The position numbers and the translations under genes are program-made. DNA of 64,000 nt from Pseudopithomyces maydicus (taxonomy: Eukaryota > Ascomycota > Dothideomycetes > Pleosporales > Didymosphaeriaceae): positions 62,001 to 126,000 of the forward strand of contig JANTUC010000020.1 in the NCBI GenBank assembly GCA_026873275.1, in the 5' to 3' direction. The notes beneath the pieces were generated by a model. That model was not told the DNA's origin. It saw only the letters and a list, made by a program, of their open reading frames with translations, and searched no databases. This document shows positions 48,092 through 58,730 of the stretch, piece by piece (the first letter of the stretch is position 1; each line of letters opens with the position of its first letter).

Positions 48092-48931
48092 ATGTTCCCA
48101 TATCTACCTTACATCTCCCTGCTCCTCACCCTATGGCTCTTCACCCCTTTCTCCTCCGCAGACTTCGACCTGTACGTCGTTCGCGGCGGTACTCTGAGTA
48201 ACGATAGCTGGGTCGATTTCAATGCCGGATGGATGGTAGAAAGCCACGATCACCCGTCGTGCGACGATATTGATGTCGAGGATACCATCGACCGCAGTGG
48301 GTGGTTAGAGCGCGATGCTCTCCTTGGCGAGTACACGGGTGTGCGATGCGCTCCTAAAGAGTCCTGCGGTGTGAACAGTCCCTATGTAGTAAGTCTACAT
48401 AAATTCTAACAATGGGCCTGTATTGCAGCGGTCCAGATCCCCCGTTCAGATTGCTGACGTCCGTATACAGAATCCCTGGCCCATATTCACGAGCTTGAAG
48501 ATGCACTTTACGAATTCGTGGCATTGGGACATCAGTAAGTTGAACCTCATGTATAGCGACCCCGGAGTCTCCTTCGCGAACGCCTGCATGTACGATGGGC
48601 AAAGAGAGATTTGCTAACAAGCTGCACAGCGGTCTACAACTCCACTGGCAAGCTCTACAACTCCACTGACCCGTCCCAAAACTCCACGTGGATCATTCCC
48701 ATGTTCACTGTTGACGGCTATAGCTACGGCACATGCCACGTCGATCACAACCATGAATTTGGATTCTGTCCGGGGAGGAAAGATGCAAACGGGGTGCTGT
48801 GGGGACAGCGCAAGTTTCGCTGTTGGACGGATATAACAGCGGATGAGCTAAAGGCGGAGCGGAGGAATCAGACGGGGAAGTCGGGGGAGAGCGCTTTACA
48901 AGTCTTTAAGTGGCCTATTAGCGGTGGATAG
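48092..48931 (+). CDS. Small secreted six-Cys protein, paralogue 2
   Basis: Tandem paralogue of the gene at 46483-47322; 220 residues. Exons 48092-48388 (297 nt), 48471-48534 (64 nt), 48630-48931; introns of 82 and 95 bp. Signal peptide MFPYLPYISLLLTLWLFTPFSSA, mature protein from DFDLYVVRGG. Conserved Cys in HPSCDDIDV, GVRCAPKESCG, GTCHVDH, GFCPGR and FRCWTDI. It has more N-glycosylation sequons than paralogue 1 (NST and NDS types). About half the residues are identical between the two by eye, highest at the mature N-terminus and in GQRKFRC..IT. No known domain seen; a role in host or microbial interaction is inference from size, secretion, Cys content and genomic setting. Confidence 0.75.
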
Positions 48932-50108
48932 GTTTGGATGGGCGGACGGACAGATGTATACACGGAAATCTTAATAAACGGATAATAATCGTGATATTGA
49001 TAGAAGGATTTGAACATGATTGCGTACATTGCAAGAAGAGTAATGTGCATCAACGCGTCGCGAAACAACCACCGTAATGTCACGGGGCAGGTCAGTATCG
49101 GATTGCAACTCGGTAGTACAAGGTTAACAGACAGTAGAAGGATTAGCTAACATACTGATTTAAGGGTACTACTAGTAGTAATAATATAGGCGGATAGGAT
49201 TAAGAGTGACTATTTAAATTGTTTTATTAGTATAAAATAGCTATCTAATAAAATATAATTCAAGGAGCTACTAAAGGCTTAATTATATAAAAAAATTCCT
49301 GTTGAATAATACTTTAGTAACTTGTGGTTTTCAATTAACGTCGTAACTTAGCTGCACTAAGCTCCTATCTAATTAGATCTAATTTACTATCCAGACTGCG
49401 CCGTGATAAGTTCTGAGTTTTAGGCTGTCTATATTCGCGAGGGATAAATACTAGGAGAGCTATAAGTAATTATTACAATGCGCAAGATTCTGCGCTATTT
49501 AAAGCTGTACGCAACACTCTTCTTTTAACCCATATCTGTATAATTTCACACAACCCTCTAGCTAGTGCGGGTCGGCTATCCTTCCTGCTAGCGTGTGTAA
49601 AGCGTTCATGCAGGTTCTCAAGCCCTAAAAGTGGCGATGGTTCAGTCAGCGTCCAGAAGTTTCGGTGCGCTGGGTCGCTGTCTGCTGTCACTTTGCACAT
49701 ACCTCTACAAGTGCTCTACATTCTACTGTCACTAAGAAAGGATAAAATAGCTTGTCACAGCAAGCATGGAAGTATCGCATGCTTCCCCACAGTTCTGCTT
49801 TGGCCACTTCACAAGCGACCTTGCTACACCTGCGGGCGGGCAAGACATGGGTCGCGTGCTCTATTCATCATCATCATATATTGCGAGATTCTTTAAAAGC
49901 CCCCGCCTGTCCATCTTACATTGTGTAATTAAATACTGATCATTCCACCTTGTCGTGAGTGACCAAAGGCCGGGAATCGTCTATTTATTAGCCTACTCCG
50001 CCCATTAAGCTATTAATATACTCGTTGCGTATTATGTCTTGCTCTAAATGCCACTGCGCCGAACAGCTTTAGAGACTAAAAACGCTATGCGCCTACTTCT
50101 CACCAGCC
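48932..50108. other. AT/TA-rich stretch, possible RIP remnant
   Basis: About 49140-49460 and 49890-50090 are strongly AT-rich with many TpA steps and few CpG, as left by repeat-induced point mutation. A somewhat richer island (49480-49870) separates them. No gene seen. Confidence 0.5.
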
Positions 50109-52593
50109 CTAAGGCAACCCCCCTGTGATGGCTAGAACCAGCGCTGGCCAAAGCATGGTAGAGCACGGAATAATGTGCTGCCAGAGGGCCTTGAATATTG
50201 ACTGCTCTTTAGACGCTGTCCTAACAGCGTCCTGTAACGAGTCCGTTGAAAATGTCCTAGGCGAATTATCTTCTTGAGCATCTTCAGCATTGACGACAGA
50301 CCTAGCCGTAGACAGCATCGCTACGATGCTCTTATGTCCTTCTATTGAGGCGGCCTCGAGCGCGTTGCCGTAGACTCCTCCTTGAGCGTTAACGTCTGCT
50401 CCCTTCTCCAAAAGCATCCTTACAATCTCTTGGTATCCCCAGTATGAAGCGGCCTGGAGCGCGTTGCCGTACTCGCCTCCTTGAGCGTTAACGTCTGCTC
50501 CCTTCTCTAGTAGCACCCTTACAATCTCTTGATGCCCCAAAGCTGAAGCGGCCTGGAGCGCGTTGCCGTGCTCGCCTCCCTGGGCGTTAACCTCTGCTCC
50601 CTTCTCTAGAAGCACCCTTACAATCTCTGGTTCTTCTCCAGCTGAAGCGGCCTGGAGCGCGTTGCCGTAGTAGCCTCCCTGAGCGTTGACGTCTGCTCCC
50701 TTCTCTAAAAGCACTCTTACAATTTCTTGGTGTCCCCGGTATGAAGCGGCCTGGAGCGCGTTGCCATACTCGCCTCCCTGAGCGTTGACGTCTGTTCCCT
50801 TCTCAGCTAGAAGAGACTTGACCAAGACCCTGTGTCCATCAAACGATAACATGTAAAGAATTCCTGCATCCATATTATCTTTCAAGTAGTCTTCTCTCCA
50901 ATCATCGTCGGTCGCATTGAGAAATGCTTTCCACCACGCAAACCAGCTATTTTCTTCTCGCAGCCACTCCCCTATATTGTCGTCATTATCTCCACGTGTA
51001 GATGATCCCTCACCAAGGACCTCCTCTGCATGGTCGAATACATATTCCGCTACATAGCTAGATAAGGGATATCTGTAGCGTAGTTGCTTGTACCTTTCAT
51101 CTGTTCTCACGGTGCTAATCTGATCGATGCACGACCGACAGACCGCCCACAGTCGGTATTGGCTCGCGCAAACAGGGTCCGGCTCTAGGTTTGGGTCTAA
51201 TGTCTGTAGCCTCTTGTTCCGGAGAAGGAAATCGCTAACTGACAAATGAATGAACTGCACTGTTTTCCTCTTGCTTCGTACCTCGACGAGGCCCCGGGAA
51301 AGGTGGTTGATCCGTCGCTGCATAATGTCGTCATCTATAGCGCTCGATCGACTCCCTCGGTCCGTACTTATTGGAGCCGTCCCGGCTTCCACGGCGAAGA
51401 AGAGCTCTGCTAGCTTTAGCGGCCGCTGACTAAATAACACCCACTGGAGCATGAGTACTGTCTTAGCCATGTCCTTGTCGTCTTTGCTCAAGAGAACTCG
51501 GAACATCTCCTCTAGCTCCTCTGGGACCTGCTGTAGTGTATTCCGCATTTTATCCACGTCTCCCTCCTGGTAAGCTTTGTTGAGCAGGGACACAACGAGA
51601 ACAACCCACATGAAGATGCCGCCAGCCTTTCTCTTAATCTCGGCCTCAATCTTGTCATCTCGTCTTGCTAGCTTTGCTTGGACATATATGGCAATATCTT
51701 CCAGGTGGTCGTCGTTGTTATCGACGGTCAGCTCTAGGCACCTTTGGATGTTTAACGGTGGGTGATGACGCCTGGAGAGGCAGATTCTCAATGTGGTGCC
51801 GCAGCGTGTCGCATTGCTGCTCAATGACTCGAGGAAGTCCACAACATGTTGCATGTCCATCCCATTGCACTCATCCAGCGCATCCACAAGGATGATCAAA
51901 GGTCTCGATCTCTCCTGTCTGATGACAGACGTTGTAAAAGCCTCTAGCTCTTGTAATCGCCACTCCCATTCCCCATGTCGACTGACATGTTGTTTGTCGC
52001 GGAACCTGGTTAGAAATAGCTCAAAAAGTGCGTCGTCTTGTTTTATAAGCTGGTACACGATCGACCGCAGCATCCCAAGCGGTGTTTTCTCAAGGGCGCC
52101 TCCTCGAGCGTTGAAGAAGTACGCTACTATCAGGTGGTCGGGGAAGATCTCCTTGCAGTGCGCCAGCGTATGCTTCATCAACGTCGACTTGCCCGCTCCC
52201 GGCTTGCCCTTGATGCAGAGCACCCCGTTGTGCGTTGCGAGGTCGGTGCGCGTTCGCCATCTTTCGAACTCGGCGGTGCGGAACAGCCAGTCGCATGTGT
52301 TGTCGACGGCGGCGCATATGTCATGCTCGCGGTAGTCGATCTCGAGGAAGCCGAGGGAGCGGAGGCAGGCTGTGAAGCGTTAGCGTTCTGGACAGATCAT
52401 TGCAGGTCGAGCAGAGGGCGGCACGAGCCTTCTCAACTCGGCCTTTTGACTTCTCCGGGTTCAAGGGAATACACTCACACGAGCTGTTGCTGCCGTCGGG
52501 GGCTTCGAGATGAAGGTCTTTGACATTTTCGATGTACAGTTGTTTGCTGTCCCCGAGAGAAGTAATATGTCGGCTAGACAGGGACGGCGTCAT
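50109..52593 (-). CDS. NACHT-ankyrin NLR-type (STAND) protein
   Basis: Fungal NOD-like receptor of 791 residues, expected to act in non-self or stress recognition. Exons on the minus strand: 52479-52593 (start MTPSLSSRHITSL) and 50109-52369; intron of 109 bp; frame closes exactly. The pre-NACHT linker has SLGFLEIDYREHDI and TCDWLF. Walker A is GKPGAGKST (about residue 93), Walker B LIILVDALDEC (about residue 200), then ARRD..., FMWVVLVVSLL and a winged-helix-like part with FIHLSVSDFLL. Five near-identical ankyrin repeats (unit GADVNAQGGEYGNALQAA + S..GHQEIVRVLLEK) occupy about residues 545-720. There is no N-terminal effector domain: only about 45 residues precede the linker. The end (LWPALVLAITGGLP) is hydrophobic. 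It is divergently paired with the gene at 53049. Confidence 0.88.
50340..50830 (-). repeat. 99-bp coding repeat array (ankyrin units)
   Basis: Five direct units of about 99 bp inside the NLR gene, very similar at the DNA level (AGCGGCCTGGAGCGCGTTGCCG recurs with little change in 4-5 units, shown here as two parts: AGCGGCCTGGAGC and GCGTTGCCG). Confidence 0.75.
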
Positions 52594-53048
52594 GGTAGGG
52601 ATACACTAGCGTCAATACCTTTCATTCATAGACAGCTCTAAGGCAGATGGTGTGCCGCTCATCGTTCGCTGGGAGGCTTAGAGTATCCCCAAAGCAGGCC
52701 ATTGCTCTGTGATTGCCTCGCGGCCACACGTCGCAAGACCCCTAATGCTCCTACATATTGCGGCGTAACTCCATTTGTCCTGCGACGTCAAGGTGGCAGG
52801 GGTAGGGCGAGGGCCCGCTCGCTATTGGTGCATCGCAGTGCAGCTCTTTTCAGCTGTATGCCTTGCTGCAATGCGACTTCAGCCTTGTGCGCTTTGATTG
52901 GTGGGTCTCGAAGCGCGCGGACAAGCGCTTATCATGAGTCAAGGTGCGGCTTAAACCGGGGGCTTGCACTCAGTGTGCACTCATTTACCTCATGAGTCTA
53001 GTCGTCTTGTGATACTACGCACTATTAAATATTCTTTAACTCTGCATT
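52594..53048. promoter_or_regulatory. Shared divergent promoter of NLR and STAND N-domain gene
   Basis: A 455-bp spacer between the two head-to-head starts, less AT-rich than the blocks outside the pair. It has a TATTAAAT-like site near 53025 for the plus gene and a TGATTGGTGGG CCAAT-type site near 52896. No coding sequence. Confidence 0.5.
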
Positions 53049-53955
53049 ATGGCCGAAGCCGTTGGGGTGGTGGGTAGTGTAATCGCCATCGCCGGTCTAG
53101 CATACGATGGAAGCAAGAAGCTTTATGAAGCCGTGGATAAATATCAAAATGCCCCGAAGACCTTGAGCAATCTTCGCACCGAACTTGATGTTGTGCAGCA
53201 ACTTCTGCAATCCGTTGAAAAAAATCTAGCCAACACCAAGGACGAAGATCTACCCGAGGCATTGCGGCGATGCTTGCAAGATTTCAAACCTTCGCTGGAA
53301 GGCCTCAAACTGGGTTGTGATGAGTTCTTGGAGAAACTGGACAAGTTGACGAATCATTCTACAGATTCTAACATGAGCAAACGAGACCGGGTCAAGCTTC
53401 AGTTTGAAGAAAAGTCGATCGAGGCGTTCAGATACCGATTGAGCAGCCACAAGCTGTCGATTACTATTGCCCTTGGCTTGATCAATTAGTAGGTTTACGT
53501 CTGACCATCCCGATGCACATGAGGCTTACTATCATAAAAGCGCATCTTCCAACCAAAGCCGCCAGGTTTTGGATGATCTTCAAAAGAACATCACGACAGC
53601 AATTAACAAAATCTCGGGCCAGTTGGAAGGCCTGGAGATCACTGTACAATCTTTGGAAAGCAATGAAAGCTCGATGCCACAGGTACAGGCTTGGGAAAGT
53701 CTTCGAGGACAAGAGATAGCACTGGGACAATGCTTGAAGGTATGTACAAGTGCTGTGGAGGCAGCGCCATCCGGGATGAAGGCTGCTATTGAAACCATGG
53801 AGAGCTTCGAACAAGCGAAGCAGCTTGTCGTTCTTACGAAGGGAGGTCATGGATTAATAGGGGCAATGTCTGCTCGAGGATCCTCCCGCCAGATGTTCAT
53901 GGACGCAGTCAAGGAGGGTGAGGAGAGTAAGATGGTCAATGATTTCTTCAAGTAG
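53049..53955 (+). CDS. Stand-alone fungal STAND N-terminal (HeLo-like/NACHT-N type) domain protein
   Basis: 278 residues, resembling the N-terminal effector domain normally fused to fungal NACHT/NB-ARC receptors. Exons 53049-53488 and 53559-53955; the 70-bp intron (GTAGGT...AAAG) removes two in-frame TAG codons and closes the frame exactly. The family signature is at the N-terminus: MAEAVGVVGSVIAIAGLAYDGSK (shown as MAEAVGVVGSVIAIAGLA then YDGSK), then YQNAPKTLSNLRTELDVVQ, CLQDFKPSLEGLK and the helix before SHKLSITIALGLIN. The first about 20 residues are hydrophobic, as in pore-forming HeLo domains. The second exon is helical (DDLQKNITTAINKISGQLEG) and ends GGHGLIGAMSARGSSRQMF-like; I do not see a clear amyloid motif. 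No NACHT or repeat domain follows. Its partner is probably the divergent NLR 455 bp away. Confidence 0.8.
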
Positions 53956-54896
53956 CTTGAATTAGCGAGAATCGATTCGTTAGTTAGTGTCACGGAGCTG
54001 GCCGCGCAGGCCTAGCCCTGGAGGATATCGAGACACGTGACCTAGAGAAGGCACGTGATCTTTGCCTAGGTAAGCGACGCTAGCGTCTTGGCATTTCTCC
54101 TACCTCTGCGCCTACCCCACCTAGATAGCTCTCTAATTGTACATTCTCGTCAAATTAGAAAGTTCTTGAAAATTCACCTTCGAGAGCTACCGTGGCAGTT
54201 AGAGACTTCACGAGGTTCTCGCATATATATACTTGTTAGGAATAGGCAGAATAGACAGGATCAGACAGGTCAGTGCGCCAGACAGGTCGCAGGTATCCTA
54301 TCTCAGGAGATACCTCAGCAGGTATCTCTGTAGATAGGTTGCGCTGTGATAGTCAATATTAGTATTTTAGTATTTTTATAGAACTAGTAAGTCTATATAA
54401 AGGCACTTAGTAATAAACGCATAGCAGTAGCCTATATTGAGTAAGATTTACTTTTATTATAAAGATGAACACTTTATAGATTAGGTGGGTAAATATATAT
54501 ATGGGAACACTTTTTATATTTATATTACTCTAGCAGCTTAGAAGTAAGTTTTAGTTTTTAGTGAAACCCTACAAGTAAGTAAAGTATATACGGGTTTACT
54601 ATTGCTGTAAAGATAAAATACTATTGGCTTATTCTATCACGGTAGTTGTTTCGCTACGCGTGGATGCACATTACTTTAGATGTAAAAACCAAGTCCTTAT
54701 TTATACCTGCCTACTCGCAATAAGATACTTCAATCTACAGTACCTATATCCCGCTAAACTAACCGTACCAGTTAATGCGAGCATTTTTCAGTTTTCCTTT
54801 CATCTTTCAATTCAGCTCTGTCTAGTCTAGAACACGGACCTGTGATTTCTAGGTGCAGATTTCCTAAATACAACCTAAATTCCACCCTCACACCCC
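53956..54896. other. AT/TA-rich intergenic stretch
   Basis: After the STAND-domain gene comes a short region with two CACGTGA sites (about 54034-54058), then a possible solo LTR and a very TA-rich stretch (54340-54620) like RIP-mutated repeat DNA. Confidence 0.5.
54233..54450 (+). mobile_element. Possible solo LTR, mutated
   Basis: It starts TGTTAGGAATAGGCAGAATA as in many fungal Copia-type LTRs (from memory), carries a TATATAAAGG box (about 54394) and a TAATAAA signal. I cannot define the 3' end or a target duplication, and the right part is TA-rich. No internal gag/pol sequence is nearby. Confidence 0.3.
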
Positions 54897-57586
54897 TCAT
54901 CTCCTCATCTTCCAATTCTCACCCGCACCTTCGAACATCCCAAACGCCGCTGTGTCCAAGGGCGCCGTCTTGGGCGACTTTGGCGGCGTCAACGGGGCTT
55001 TCGTGGCTGGAGGGGGAGGTGTGACGCTTATGCCGGAGAACGTGGCGGCGAGGTCGTCGACTGGGGGTGGGTTAGTATATAGAGAGGTGAAGGGGAAGGA
55101 GAATAAGGAGGTGCGCGCTGACGTACCTGGATTGTCCAGCTGTGCTTCTGGGGAGGGTGTACTGGGTCTGGGAGTGGGAGGGAGTGTTTGTTCCTGTTGA
55201 AGTGGCGAAGTGCGTCTGCTGGGTATGGTGGTGGTGTATTTCGATACTGTAGCGTTACGCATTAGCACCACCTCAAATTCATACTGAAATTGCCCCCCAC
55301 TCTCTTCTCCATAATTCTTTCCCTTTTCTTCCTCCTGCTCCTCATCCTCTTTACCGATGCAAAAAGATGAGAAATCAAACATACCTTTTCCACCCCGTCT
55401 CGCCTGCCCCTCCAAGATCCTCCTTCCCGCCTTCAAGTCAATCAATTTCTGCGTCAGCGCCGCACGCTCCGCGCGTATGTCGTCGGATTCGGCGGCGATG
55501 CGGTTGAGGAGGGAATCCGTCATTTTGAGGACGAGATCGGGCGAGAGGAGCGTGGGGAGAGGGGTCAGGAGGAGGGATTCTAGGGCGAGGGTGGTGAGGT
55601 TCGTTATGAAGATTGGGAGGGATTTCTATGGGGGAGTTAGCTGTGTGGCTTTGGCTTTTGGTGTAAATAAGAGGGAAACCAACCTTGTAGTAAACCTGAA
55701 CCAGCTGCAAGATATCCACATTCGTGAAATCATCCACCGACTCGGTAAGAAGCTGCGTCCCACTCCCACTCCCACTCCCCGTCTTCATCCCTTCCCCATT
55801 CCCCTCCCCCCACCACTACTTGCCCCAAACACAAACCTCGTCTTCGACTCAAAATACCTCCTAGCCCTCACCTGCCTCACCTCCCACACAAACCCCGGAT
55901 CATACGTCACGGGCTCCATCCGCTGAAACGGCACTAACAACTCCCCCAGCTTCTCCTCCAACCTTCCCCACCGCACCTCCAGCTCCGGCCCAACCAGCTC
56001 GTGCATCACCGCGTCGAACGTCTCCCCATCCATCATACTCGACAGACTCTCCTCCAGATACGCCCTCACCGCATCATACACATCCCGCAAGTGCTGCCGC
56101 GCGATGCCTTCCCACGGCCGGGCCTGCTGCCGGAATATCGCGCCGATGACGCTCGGGTTGACCAGCGTGGGGAGCCCCGGTAGGCGGCTGAGCCGGATTT
56201 GCGTCCCGATGTGGGCGTCCAGAAACGTCGCTAGATCGATTCGCGTGGGATCGGGCAAGGAATCATAATTATGCGATGCGTTTGAAGCGAGGAGGTGCGC
56301 TGCTCCCTGATCGGGCGCCGCTTGCCCATCTACAATGTGGTACTGGTGCCCCTTCGCGTACATCGCAGAGGCAAATCCCAGATTCAGGTCTTGGACCTGC
56401 GTCCGGAGGCGGCTTGGGGGATGGTATCTAGAGAGGCGACGTCGAAGAAGGCGTCGTTGTAGAGGCCTCGGAGGGCGTCGAGGGTTAGTGATTGGAATCT
56501 CTGCGCTTTTTCCATGAGGAATGCGCGTTGTTGGGTGGGTTCGTGGCGGGGGTTCCCCAGGGCCTTGAGGGCGGTTTCAGCGGAGGATATGGCGGTTGTG
56601 ATGGCGGAGGTGAGGGAGGGGAGGCCGTTGCGGATGTGCTGGAGGAGAACGCGTGAGAGCTTGAGACGGAGGGCGTCGATTCCTACGTTTGAGCGGGCCA
56701 GAGAAGTCCATATGCCGGATTCGAAGAAGAGGCGCTCCGAGGAGTCGCGCTCCGTGTCGGACTGGTCTGCGAGACCGAAACCGCGGTTCTTGACGACGTG
56801 CCAGCCGAGATTGAGCGGCATGACTTCATTCTTTGCGAGACTCACGAACCGGTCTTCGCTTTTGGACCCGACGTCCAGGGTATCCGGCTTCGTAATGATT
56901 CCCAACGTGCGAGTGGCCCCAGGGTCATGCCTCTCAACGTACTCCAACACGCCCTGATTCTCGAGATCATTCCTCGCTGAGACAACCGCAAGGATGATGG
57001 ACTTCTCGTCCGCCATGTACCGCTGCACCAGGCTGCGTACTAATTTAACCCCGCGCTCTCCTCCCACTTGAGATTGTATAATCCCGGGAAGATCCACGAT
57101 CGTCAACGAAGGAAGTTCTGGCCCCGAATACCGAATCTGCAACACATCCTCAAAGAACGGACCCCTCCCTCCCTCCCTCCCAAACTCCATCCTCCCCCTC
57201 GCCTCCTCCAGCACCTCTGGAAACGCAAACTCCTCCCTCGTCGCGAAGAACCGGCGAAACTTCTTGAGCTCATCTCGCTCCGCGTCAGAGCGATCCTTCC
57301 CCGGTACAATGCAGCAATGTATCTCCGTCACCGGGCGCTTCCTTAATATGAGCTCTGTTGCAAATGTCGTGCACAGACCGTCTTTGGTAGGGAAGCGCAG
57401 CCGGGTGAGGCCTTCCAGCACGGAGCTCTTGCCCGAGGATTGGTCGCCGCAGACGATGAGTTGAGGGAGGCTGATGTTGTGGTGGGAGAGGCCTTGGGAG
57501 CGGAGGTTGTCGATGGCGTCGAGGAGGGAGATCTGCTCGGGGGACTGGAGTTGGTCGAGGGAGGAGGGTTCGGTGGGGGAAGACAT
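54897..57586 (-). CDS. Dynamin-like (Mx-type) large GTPase
   Basis: Large GTPase of about 809 residues; the family remodels membranes, and Mx-like forms are expanded in filamentous fungi. Start ATG 57586 (MSSPTEPSSLDQLQ). Exons on the minus strand: 55684-57586, 55385-55625, 55127-55246, 54897-55060; introns of 58, 138 and 66 bp. The 138-bp one could be read through but has GTATGT...GCTACAG. G1 GDQSSGKSS, switch I LCTTFATEL, G3 DLPG, G4 TKPD. Middle domain to VSPFQRMEPVTYDP-like sequence; GTPase effector domain with ESVDDFTNVDILQLVQVYY and LLNRIAAESDDIRAERA. A Pro/Ser-rich tail of about 90 residues follows. Two one-base losses: the G5 run at 56416-56420, where family sequence resumes with TQVQDLNLGFA, and C-rich 55790-55812. 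Adding both closes the frame. Confidence 0.85.
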
Positions 57587-58730
57587 GGTGGGTACTGATG
57601 GGGTGTGAATAGGAAAGGTGTAAATTGGGAAGGTGTAGATGGGCAAGCTGCAGATATGGAAGGTGTTGGTACAAAAGGTCCAGATGTTAATGAAAAAGCC
57701 TGTGTGATTGTACAGAGAGAGGTAGATGAACACTGAAGATACTGCTGCATCTGCTGTACTCTTACTATCATTTATATGGGCTATTCTCTTCGGCTCTGAC
57801 AAGTACCTTGGGAACTACTCAGCTGCGCCTCGCAAAATAGACGCTTTGAAACTTGTCTGATACTCCATCAGGTGGTGTTCATGAAACGTAGGACATGCAT
57901 CTGTGAGCTCATCTTCTCAATCAACCCAATGGTATCAGCGTCGCCAGTTCGAAAGAGGAGGGGATTGTACCCAAGCCTGAATACATGCAACGAGACCCGT
58001 AGAAGCACCATCGTATTCCAAAACGTCGGTAAGGCATCCTAGATGGAAGGATGTATCAATGAATACCGTGCATTGATAAGAAGTACTTCGCTTGCGGGCG
58101 CGCTTAAAAGCTTTACGACTCATGATACACAGCCACCCGGTACCCCTTTCGGTTACTTACATCTTTCAGTGAACCTGAAACGATTAAATGATCGTACGTA
58201 TAGCATAGTTCAACCATTCATACTAAAGAGTACGGCATATTATTGCTAGATGGTATGTACAACCTAGTCGAAATAGTTCGACACATGCATCCGGCGCGAA
58301 TATGATCTTTGTTTAGTCCACACTACATCCACGTGGCGATCCAGCACCAATATCCGTGCAAATCACACCCTCCAACCCGCTGGTTCCTGAGACGAGGCTG
58401 AGTGCGGCACAGTCGTTCACCTCGCATAAGCGCTCTTGGGAAGCATGGGGTCCAAGACCCCTGTACCCCACGCGGAGGAAGATTAGCCGTCACAACTGGG
58501 AACATACAGTTTCGACATACTGATAGAAGACCACCTCTTTGTAAAAGAATGTGTCTACAATAGAACACTGGCACTGGAACATGAGTACCGTTGAGAACGA
58601 AGACTAATCAACTTCCCTACGTACATATCTATCTACAACCCACCCGCACCAACCTGCACACCGACATCCACCGCCTCCACCACACCCTGGACGCACGCCC
58701 CAAGCGCCTCAAGCGACGCCAAGCTCGACC
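57587..58730. other. Intergenic
   Basis: Dynamin promoter with a short repeat AAATTGGGAAGGTGTAGA-like (about 57600-57670, units of about 20 bp). The rest is plain spacer up to the stop of the Lys-rich secreted protein gene. Confidence 0.45.

Noticed and set aside
53482..53560. Frameshift or pseudogene in the STAND N-domain gene
   Set aside because: A normal 70-bp GT-AG intron removes both TAG codons and closes the frame exactly, so no defect is needed.
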